A DNA stretch of 60,021 nucleotides from Seminavis robusta. Taxonomy: Eukaryota > Bacillariophyta > Bacillariophyceae > Naviculales > Naviculaceae. The stretch spans positions 1 through 60,021 of the forward strand of contig CAICTM010000552.1 of NCBI GenBank assembly GCA_903772945.1, in the 5' to 3' direction. Position numbers and translations under genes: made by a program. This document shows positions 50,983 through 60,021 of the stretch, one piece after another. Below the pieces are notes generated by a model that had not been told where the DNA came from, ran no database searches, and was given only the letters and a program-made list of their open reading frames with translations. Each line of letters opens with the position of its first letter. Within the stretch, counting starts at the first letter, position 1.

Positions 50983-53900
50983 ATGGCGCCCAAACCCAAG
51001 TACGAAGACGGATTTGCGGATGTCGACGACGACGACGCGTCCATTGCCGTGAGCTCTCTGGCCTCTCGTTCCACCCGCCGCTCCTCGTCTCGCAACAACA
51101 ACAGCGGCAGCATTGAGATGCAGCTGGCTGTCGGGGAGAAAACGAGGATGATGCGCATGAAGTTTGTCATGTTGGGTGCTTTGCTCGTGTTTGCCGTTGC
51201 CTTGGGCGTGGCAACCTTTTTCATCATTCGTCAAGGGGAAGAGCAGACGTTTCAGCGCGAGTTTCGAAGCTACTCCTCCGAGATTGTTGCTGTCACGACC
51301 GAGCATGTGCAGAGTTCCATCCAGTCCATTGAAGCCTTTGCCAACTCTGTCAGCTCGTATGCCTCCAGCACGGGCATGACCTGGCCCAACGTGACCATGG
51401 TAAGACTTTTGTGAAGCTCTCCTCGTGGTCGCTCGTGACTACACCACCGTATCTGACCATACCTTTCGTATCTGACCTCTTTCCTCGCCTTGTGTCCTGC
51501 ATACTAGCCTGACTACACCTCCAGGGCCATTCGTTTGGCCGATCTTGCTGCTGACAGTCGTCTCGTCACTGTGGCTCCGTTTGTGACCAATGAAGACAAG
51601 CTGGGCTTTGAAGAGTACGCCCGGGGCGTCATCCACGAGCAAATCCAGCAAGATCTTGACTATCAAGGCATTACAGATGTCAATGCAACCGATCTCGAAG
51701 GCATTCCCGAGGTCATCTCGTACTTTAATCTCAGTGCCCGCCAGAAGTTTGTCGAGCCTCCCAACTCCCCCTTCAACCCCTATCTCGTCAACTGGCAACG
51801 CTATCCCTTTGAAACTCCCAAGAACCGTATCTTTGTCATGAACAACATGATGCGCATCCCCACCATTCGCAATGCCGTCACCCAGACGAGGATCAGCGGT
51901 CATGCCGCAGCGACATTCTTTGAAGCCATTCTGGGAGTGGAATCCCAAATCATTCAACCCATCTTTGACAAGGTTCTTCCACCAGGAAGTAATGAAACCA
52001 AGTCGATTGTCGGTGTGGTTTGGGTGGTCTTGTCCTGGGCCAAGTACTTTCGCAATTTGCTCCCTGACTCGGGCAATGGCATCTATGTCGTCTTGAAGAG
52101 TTCGTGTGGATTTGTCACCACGTTTTTGATCCGAGGATTGGTAGCCGAAGAGCTGGGGCTCGGAGATCACCATGACACCGCCTACGATCACATGGAGATC
52201 CAGTACGACTTTGTCAACTTTAACGTCGATGGGTCCAGTGTCCCCGACGATGTGTGCATTGACAAGCTTACGCTCTACCTCTATCCTTCTGATGACCTCA
52301 AGGCGAACTACACTTCCTCCGATCCGTATGTCTACATGGCCGTCGTACTGGCAATCTTTGTCTTGACCAGCGTTACCTTTCTTCTCTTTGATTGGACCGT
52401 CCGAGCGCGGGAACAAAAGGTCATGGACCGTGTCAAGCTTCAGGACAAGATTGTCAGCAGTTTGTTCCCCACCACATTCAAGGACCGACTCTACAACATT
52501 AACGATGACCAATTCGACAACACGAGTACGTTGAATGGCAGCGTGAGTTCGGCCCTCACGTTTGGTTCAGCGACTGCCAAAAAGAAGGCCCAGAGACTCT
52601 TGGAGCGTGACTTGGACAACCCGGAAGCTCTTCGCGGAAAGCCCATTGCGGATCTTTTCTTGGAAACCACTGTTTTCTTTGGTAAGGTTCTGGGGTCATC
52701 GTGGTCGGCGTAACGTCGATTCCTACCGTATACTGACTTCCACTCGCTCTTTTCCTAATTCCACAGGCGACATCTCTGGCTTCACTAGCTGGTCTTCTGT
52801 GCGTGAACCTGCACAGGTATTGACACTGCTGGAGAATCTTTATGGAGGTAGGTGTTTTCATGAGATAAAGCGCGAAGGAACGGTTGAAAGCCAACATAAA
52901 TATGGTCGACTCACAAACTGTTCCTTCTCGCTTAGCATTTGACAAGATTGCAAGACGCCACTTTGTCTTCAAAGTGGAAACGGTACGTAGAACCCGCTGC
53001 TCTGAGAAAGCGGCACTCGGTCTGCGCTTCTCGCTTTGATGTTCGCTCAAGATGTCTGAATCTCTTCCAACTCTCACTCGAACCAACCAACCAAACAGAT
53101 CGGCGACTGGTAGGAACAGATTTTTGTGCGCAAGTCCAACAAAAGTTCGTCTCTCATTCATTTGCTTTCTCAGTTATGTCGCCGTCACAGGCCTCCCCGA
53201 TCCAAGAGAGGACCATGCTATTGCAATGGCTCGGTAAGTGCAGTAATTTGCACGTACGTGCTACGTTCGCAGTGATGCTGTGTCATCACCCTCACGATTC
53301 TTCCTTGCATACGATAGCTTCGCCCGTGATTGTATGCACAAGATGAAGGATTTGACCCGCAAACTGGAGCTTCGCTTGGGACCTGGTACTTCAGACTTGA
53401 ATCTGCGCATTGGCTTGCACAGGTGAGAGAACTCTATTTCGGCCATCTTGTGACTTCCATCAAACATGTCAACGAGGAGCTCACAATACCCCTTCATTGA
53501 TCTGTCCGTTCTTTCTTTTCAGTGGGCAAGTCACAGCTGGTATGCTGAGAGGAGAGAGGGCAAGGTTTCAGGTACGAAAGCGCTGGAAATGCTATCTCCA
53601 GCCGATTGATGGCAGTATGAAACTCACTTCACTTTTTCTTGGATCTCGCAGCTCTTTGGGGATGTACGTCTTCCTGTCCGCTGCTTTTCACCTCCAATGC
53701 CCTTTTGTTGGTCCAAGACCTTACCTGTTCGTTCCTTCCACAGACCGTCAATACATGCAGCAGAATGGAAACGGCGAGTGTGCCCGGACGCATTCATTTG
53801 AGCCCGACTACCGCCAAGCTCTTGATCGAAGCAGGAGCGTCAGACTGGATACGCGATCGCCCCGAGAAGGTCTTCATTGCTGGGAAGGGGGAAATGGAGA

Positions 53901-56303
53901 CTTACTGGCTCGAGACTAAGCAAGACTCCGCTATTCGTAGGAACAAGGATTTCGACGAACCCAGCCAGCACCTAAGGGCTTCCAGCGTGCACTTTACAGA
54001 CGACGATGACAGCACCACCTCTGCAGATTCGATGGCAGCCGAGGAACTCGAGAACCTTCGAGGCATGTCCAAGTACGAACGTCTTATTGATTGGAACGTG
54101 GAAATGCTTTCAGACTTACTGAGACAAATCCTAGCTGCTCGAGATCCCAATGTTGTTGTTCGTGCAAACATGTCCGAAGCAGAGAAGAAGATCGGAAGGC
54201 ATGGCACTGTGCTGGAAGAATGCAAAGATATCATCGCACTGCCAAAGATCGGCTACAAGGACCTGCAAATTCGAAGAGACCCCGAGTCAATTGAGCTCCC
54301 TGACCGAGCTGTGGAGCAGCTTCACCAATTCCTCTCGATAGTCTGCGACAACTATCTCGATAATCACTTCCACAACTTCGAAGTAAGTCCAACGCACACT
54401 TGGTGTTAGACATGAGCACGTTGCCGCGTCGTGTCATGCCATGCTCACGATCACTTCCATACACCGTGTTCTTTGTCGCAATGTAGCACGCAAGCCACGG
54501 TAAGCAAATCTTGGTTTCGCCGAACACCCACCGACTACCACAACCGAACAATGACACTGATACCAATTTTTCTGTCGTCGGAAAACTATAGTGACATCCT
54601 CCGTTCTGAAACTCCTGACACGAATTGTGCAAGTGGATACCACAATGCAGACATCCCGCGAGGACGACCTGAACAGCGGTGTCTTCAAGCTCACTGATTT
54701 TGCGGGGCACAGTTACGGTGAGGATCAAAGAGACTTGAAACGATTTCGGAATGTGGCCATGCTACTGTACACTCTTGCTAACACGAAAGACCTTCGTTCT
54801 GTAAAAACAGGTATCACTAGTGATCCGCTTACCCAGTTCGCCGTCGTGTTCTCTGCCGCCATTCATGACATGCAACACCCGGTGAGTGAAGGAATTGCGA
54901 ATCACTCCCAGCATCAAGATGGCAGCATGCCGCTCATAAATCGATTCTTTCTGCATCTTCCAGGGGATTCCTAATGCTCGAATGGTGGAAGAGAACGATC
55001 CATTGGCCTCAAAATTTAAACAAAGCACAGCGGAGCAGAACAGCGTCGAAGAAGCCTGGAAGATTCTGATGAAGGACGACTTTAAGGATTTGCGAGCTTG
55101 CATCTACAAGGATGAAGCTGAACTGAAAAGATTCCGGCAGCTTGTGGTGAATGGTAAGCAACCTGGAGGAACTCTTGTGGGAAACATGGCTCTTCGTTGG
55201 AAGCAAAGTCCTCACCCTCTTCCCTTCTCTCTCTCTCTCTTTTTAGTGGTGATGGCCACGGATATCTGCGACAAGGAACTGGGAGGGATGAGGAAAACTC
55301 GATGGCAAAAGGCTTTTTCCCCAGACGTTGCTGGATCGCCTCCTGAGGCTGCATCGAGGACATCTCTTGTGGGACCCTCTGTGCAGAACGTTGGCATGAA
55401 CGAAAAGGCCACAATCGTTGTAAGTTCTTCATATGGATCTTGCTTACTGTGGTCTTTACAATCTCCTCATTCTGCTATGCTCTTCACCCCTTTCACAGAT
55501 TGAGCATTTGATTCAAGCCTCAGATGTGTCGCACACGGTATGTCTTTCCGGCAGCATAATATCCAACACCCTGCCACAAACCAGTTGGGACTCACTTAGT
55601 TTGCTCTTCCTGGGTATTATCACTTTCAGATGCAGCATTGGTAAGTAAGAGAGGGTGCCCCACACGATGCCCCTTCCCCTCCCCTCTACTGTACGATGCA
55701 AGGAAACTGTCAACTCACGAACTATGTGTGCTTGTTTGGCTGCTATGTTTTAGGCATGTTTACCGTATGTGGAATGAACGTCTTTTCAATGAGTTGTACA
55801 CCGCCTACCTTGCCGGTCGCGCCACTAAAGATCCCAGCGAAGGCTGGTACGAAGGGGAGATCGGTGAGTGCTTGAACGTCTGCAGATGCCGTTGCTTGCT
55901 TCTGTCATGAAAAATCTAATGAAATCTGGCCCATCCAATGCCATCTGTAGGATTCTTTGACTTCTACATCATTCCACTTGCCAAGAAGCTCCACAGCTGT
56001 GGCGTCTTTGGTGTTTCTAGTGCCGAGTACCTTTCCTATGCTGAATCCAACCGCGACGAATGGAAGAAAAAGGGGAAGGAAATCGTACAAGAGTATCTCG
56101 CCAAGTTCAAAAACCGATCGGCCGTCGCCCCACCATCTTCTTATATCATTCCTCCTATTTCCAATGAACGACAACGAACGGTGGGCAACCAAAAGGCAAC
56201 GGATGTGGCTGCACCAACGTTGTCAGGGGACAACCAAGCCACGATTCCATTTTCTACTACTGATAAGAACCATGAAAGCTTCCAAGATGAAGTTGAGGTT
56301 TGA
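50983..56303 (+). CDS. Bifunctional receptor nucleotide cyclase / 3',5'-cyclic nucleotide phosphodiesterase
   Basis: There are nineteen exons: 50983-51399, 51508-52681, 52767-52847, 52936-52982, 53099-53109, 53174-53233, 53318-53422, 53523-53571, 53652-53663, 53744-54382, 54487-54499, 54592-54717, 54811-54881, 54964-55153, 55247-55419, 55499-55537, 55630-55640, 55754-55863 and 55951-56303. The sum is 3681 bases, or 1226 residues in one frame. Membrane helices at about 58-83 and 413-437 bracket an extracellular sensor (CHASE-like, tentative). The class III cyclase domain (about 528-712) has both metal Asp residues (GDISGFT, ETIGDC) and TVNTCSRME with the transition-state Asn/Arg. Its purine-site residues are Glu (KVETIGD) and Gln (RFQLFGD), closer to guanylyl than adenylyl cyclases. 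The PDE domain follows with HNFEHA, HDMQHP and ATDICDKE. The protein would make and destroy a cyclic nucleotide at the membrane. Diatom relatives are linked to pheromone response, from memory. Confidence 0.9.
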
Positions 56304-57068
56304 GCCAATGTAGCCCGACCTGAAATCAACAGGGTCCAATAAGGGAGTGAGTAGGCACGTTCTGGCTGCCCGGGGCTTCAAGCTAGTAAACTAATCACGC
56401 TCCTCAACATAGTGTTTCCCAGTCTGGTAGCTCGACAACATCACTTTCAGACTATGGATTTCAGTCATTGCAGAAGTACTTGCATTCAGACTTCTCAAAA
56501 CCTCACCCTCTACTCCTGGAATAGGAACTCTAGCTAGCACTTCGGTGTTCTACACAAGACCAGCTGCAACAAGCACCTTTTTGTGGCCAATGGAGGGGTA
56601 CCGTCACCCCTATGGTTGCACAGTGGTGGTACCTCTATGGTTACACAGTGGTTGCAACATCAACCAATGGGCGTGCTTACCGACGATGTGCAGAACTGCA
56701 AGCCAACATCATTGAAAAAGTTCCTGATAAATACAGAGAGGAAGCGCTTCTCAGCCCAAAACGTCAGTCTTCTTTTCTACCGTAGCTGGCTACGGCAGTA
56801 TGGTACTGACAACAAGGATGACCATTTGAGGACCCCTAATAAGTGTCAATTGTCCTGTCAACATTGTGTGGTTTAGATGTCACCATTCTGGTAAACTCCG
56901 GAAATGACCCAGAACTTTCATCACAACTTGGAAAGACGATAACGCGATAACGGCGTTTGGTCCACGGTACTTGCCAGCTACTAGTACTACTGGAGCCAAA
57001 AGGGGAGGCCAGATTCTTGGCAACTGCAACTTTGCGCTGACATTGTCAATTACCACAAACACAACGCC
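56304..57068. other. Intergenic with a short tandem repeat
   Basis: About 765 bases. Two copies of a roughly 25-base unit (CTATGGTTGCACAGTGG and CTATGGTTACACAGTGG) stand in tandem at about 56610-56656. No gene is seen. The right part is the promoter side of the transporter gene. Confidence 0.5.
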
Positions 57069-59006
57069 ATGAACACTGCCGACACGATGAGTAGTAGTGC
57101 GTTGTTTGATCCCCTCACTACTAGCGGTATCAGCAATTCCGACAAGGATGTGGAGCGTTCCGGCCTGGCATCGATCGAAGAGTCTGCTGGTTGGCACCGC
57201 AAGGTCAAATCCAAGTTGGCGTCATGGGATCCTGAAAACGAAGAACAATGGGAGAATGGTTTTGGAGGTCACATTGCCACACGCAATCTGTTGATAAGCA
57301 TTCCCAACATTAGCGTGGCATTTGCTGTGTGGGTGATTTGGACGATCGTCTCGAAATCCATTCTGGAAGTTCACAAGGCCGATCCCACCCTGTACGCGTT
57401 TGAGGATTGGGGGTCTCCCCAAGATGACGAGTACAAGAGACTCGTGTCCTTGTTGCCCTCTGTCGCGGGACTCTCGGGAGCCACACTTCGCGTCTCCAAT
57501 ACCTTCATGACACACATTGTTGGTGGAAAAATTCCCAATGCACAAAACTCCATTTTGCTCATGTTGCCCACCATTATGATTGCCTGGGCCTTGAATTCCA
57601 CCGACACGTCCTTTTCTGTACTCCTCCTGGCGGCATGGCTCACGGGAGTGGGAGGGGGAGCCTTTTCCTCATCCAACAATAACATTTCCACATTGTTCCC
57701 CAAAAGCCAACAGGGATATGCCTTGGGATTCAATGCGGGAATTGGAAACTTCGGAGTCTCGCTCACGCAGCTATTTGTGCCACTCTGCATTGGTACTTCC
57801 TTTGGCAATCAACCCTTGGCGCCCGACCTGGAAGTATGGCCCAATCATGGTAAGCAAGTTTATTTCTAAAAAAGTGTAGCCATCAGACTCAAGTGATTCA
57901 CAAATCGCTTCGCTAAACAACTCACACGTCATGTATGGATGTACATCTATACAGCTGGTTGGGTCTGGTGGCCAGTCGCTCTTCTCGCAGCCATTGGGGC
58001 TTACATCTGGATGTCTGACCTACCAGAGCACGGAAATCACAATGGAAATGATGAGCTCTGGAATACCATCTACTTTTACTGCATGCACATCCAAGGATTG
58101 CTAGGGGGGGCTTTGGGGGTCCTCTTTCTCATCGCCACCCGAAACACATCCTTTTTTCATATATCCGAAGAAGTTCAAATCGCTCACAAGTTCTTGGCGG
58201 TTTTATTGACATGTGTGGTAGAGCATTTGATCCTCTGGTATGTCAGTCCACCTGTTGTGAGAGAGGGCGTTCGCAAGCAAGGAGAAATGTTCCGCGACAA
58301 GCACACTTGGATCATGACCTTTATCTACATCATGTCATTTTCCTGTTTCATCGGATACGCCGCGGTGTTCCCCAAACTCATCGATTTTGCCTACGGAAAA
58401 TCGCAGGAATGGGGATGCACCGATCAACATGGCGTCTTTACCGTGGGGGGAGCCGAAGATGACTGTTTGGACTACGGTGGAACATGGACCAAGGAAGCCA
58501 TTGACAATCCGGATGCACCCAATCCATTCTCCTATGCATGGATTGGTGCGGGGGTGGGATCCCTCATTCGTCCGGTGGGAGGCATGGCGGCCGATGCCTG
58601 GGGTGGCGCCAATTGCACCATGGTCCTCACTCTGTGGCTTGCGGCAGTCAGCATGTGGCTCGGATCTCTCCTAAAAAAGACCATTTCTCTGGATCATCCA
58701 GAGGACACATTTGCGTTGTTTGTCTTCCTCTCGTTGAATGTGTTTCTTTCTGCCGGTGGAATCAACGGAACCAGTTTTCGAACCATTGGTGTACTTTATG
58801 ATACCAAGCTCGCGGGACCGGTCTTGGGATGGAGCAGCGCCATGGGGAGTTATGGAGCTTACATCTTCCCAGAGCTATTTGACATTGCCATTGAATCCAA
58901 CAGTCCCGAGAAAACATTCTATGGCCTGGCAAGCTACTATTTGGTATGTGCGGGGCTAAATTGGTGGTACTATGTGCGACCAGGAGCCGAACGTCGAGGT
59001 GTTTAG
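57069..59006 (+). CDS. NarK-type nitrate/nitrite transporter (MFS)
   Basis: There are two exons, 57069-57849 and 57955-59006. The 105-base intron (GTAAGC...TATACAG, phase 1) joins them into 610 residues. After a cytosolic leader of about 65 residues the protein has about twelve membrane helices of the major facilitator superfamily. Landmarks are RNLLISIPNISVAFAVWVIW (helix 1), GLSGATLRVSNTF, the first nitrate signature GFNAGIGNFGVSLTQL, and, in the second half, GVGSLIRPVGGMAADAWGG. These match bacterial NarK more closely than plant and algal NRT2, whose signature has more Gly. It probably moves nitrate and/or nitrite across a membrane, and the direction and location are not shown. A charged linker (DLPEHGNHNGNDELW) separates the two halves. 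The hydrophilic insert after the second-half GYAAVF helix (GCTDQHGVFTVGG) is unusual. Confidence 0.88.
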
Positions 59007-59897
59007 GAGGGAGGGGCTTTTTCTGAAAATGAGTGATTTTTCTGAAAATGAATGATAGCAAAATGGAGGGAAATGGTGCCTCAATGGAGTTCTTGTAGAT
59101 ATTCTAACACCCTGAACTAGTACAGTATATATTATCCACTCTTCATGGTTGTCTTAGGGGAAGTGTTTGGAGGCTGTTGGAATTCAATCAATGAATGGTG
59201 CATCCAAGCATGCCGCCAAGAAGATGAATGACTTGGGCTTCGCGGAGCTTGATTCCGCATCATCCGCCCTGACGCCTTGGACAACTTTGTTCCAGGGGCA
59301 TCCCCAGTACCGGTACGAACACTACTACCTGGTAGCTAACGGTACGGTAGCTAGTAAGTGGCAAGGGCCCCCGCGCCTCAACCAGTTAGCCAGTCGCTAC
59401 ATCTCTTGCAACAATAGGTGTGGCTGGATATAATGAGTACTCTTGAGTCAGGTTCAGACCTTCAAAGTGTGGTTGCGCCTTCGTTGGTGTGTTCGAAGGG
59501 GCTGAAATGGCGTTTTGTGGTTCTGGGACGACAGATCCTTTCTCGACACGAGAATGTGTGTGTAGGTGTGTGTACGTTGAGTGTTGTGTGAGATGTGTGA
59601 TGTGTGTGTGAGATGTGTGAGACACTACTAAGAGTTAATCTACGACGAATCTACATTTGGATGTTTATCCATGGGGTATACCATTGCTTGCTGATTTCCA
59701 AATTCTGAGCTTAGGAATTTCGCTTTTTCTTCATCATGGAGCAAGCTGGGGATGGCAAAAGATACAAGCGGGGTAGGCTGTGAGAAAAAGCAAGGGTACC
59801 CTGTTTTGTGGTGATTTCGAAATAGACACATAGGAGCTGGTAGGTATAGACCGAAACCAAGCTAAGCTAAACCGTAAATCCAATCCTCGATGGCTGG

Positions 59898-59940
<43 letters not shown>

Positions 59941-60021
59941 GTGCCAAATATCCAACTATGTACATGTAACTGATGCTGGGTTCGGAAGGTTCCTACTTGG
60001 TTGCCAGTTCAGATTCAGCTT
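59007..60021. other. Intergenic to window end
   Basis: About 1 kb without a supportable gene. It contains a degenerate TG-rich stretch (about 59555-59625) and a perfect TG microsatellite. A short frame at about 59,167-59,433 lacks an ATG and conserved features. Confidence 0.4.
59899..59940. repeat. (TG)n microsatellite
   Basis: About twenty uninterrupted TG units. On the other strand it reads CA. Confidence 0.95.

Noticed and set aside
52180..52512. Minus-strand frame opposite the cyclase ectodomain (51439-52512)
   Set aside because: It is a shadow of exon 2, whose frame, phase and splice sites fit the full-length protein.
59167..59433. 88-codon plus-strand frame near the window end
   Set aside because: It has no ATG, contains GGTACC-type intergenic motifs, and has no family resemblance.

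Overview
The window reads as nuclear DNA of a stramenopile alga, most likely a raphid pennate diatom (a Seminavis-like species is my best guess, by inference only). Four things point there: short GT-AG introns of about 64 to 108 bases, a receptor cyclase-phosphodiesterase fusion of the type known in diatoms, a plastid-type presequence with Phe after a predicted signal-peptide cut, and several lineage-restricted families that I know only from diatoms. Genes are mostly single, on both strands, with no operons.

Layout, left to right. An NTF2/SnoaL-fold protein lies at 0.7-1.3 kb and a broken EXD1-like exonuclease-KH gene at 1.6-2.3 kb. A 1787-residue AMP-ligase/carrier-protein/left-handed beta-helix enzyme in two exons covers 3.0-8.5 kb. 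A secreted LRR protein lies at 9.8-11.3 kb, followed by an inverted, decayed partial copy of the cyclase-phosphodiesterase gene at about 11.6-12.45 kb. A membrane-anchored PC-esterase/TBL-like protein (12.6-14.0 kb) diverges from a BTB/T1-domain protein (14.3-15.2 kb). Next come an unknown acidic-tailed protein, a CPBP protease fused to EF-hands, and a putative stramenopile DNA-binding protein (19.3-20.9 kb). A small secreted lysine-rich protein follows at 22.9-23.5 kb. Two ankyrin/LRR-like paralogues (24.7-26.6 and 29.6-31.5 kb, the second frameshifted) flank a fossil of a retrotransposon reverse transcriptase. A C2-inositol polyphosphate kinase-C2 protein lies at 32.3-34.6 kb, then a diatom-family coiled-coil protein, a Cys-rich protein of 953 residues, and a four-exon unknown of 1403 residues (41.0-45.5 kb). 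A GT61 glycosyltransferase pseudogene lies at 46.3-48.0 kb. A non-autonomous terminal-inverted-repeat element packed with 18-bp palindromes lies at 49.1-50.0 kb. The 19-exon bifunctional nucleotide cyclase/phosphodiesterase (1226 residues) covers 51.0-56.3 kb, and a NarK-type nitrate/nitrite transporter covers 57.1-59.0 kb.

The strongest new observations are the palindrome-array element, the inverted phosphodiesterase copy with its potential for antisense RNA, the micro-exons of 11-13 bases in the cyclase gene, and the C2-IPK-C2 fusion. The genes do not form a visible pathway. The only functional theme is signalling: a cyclic-nucleotide receptor, an inositol phosphate kinase, an EF-hand protease and an LRR protein. 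Splice sites were placed by eye from reading frame and family knowledge. No transcript data or database searches were available.
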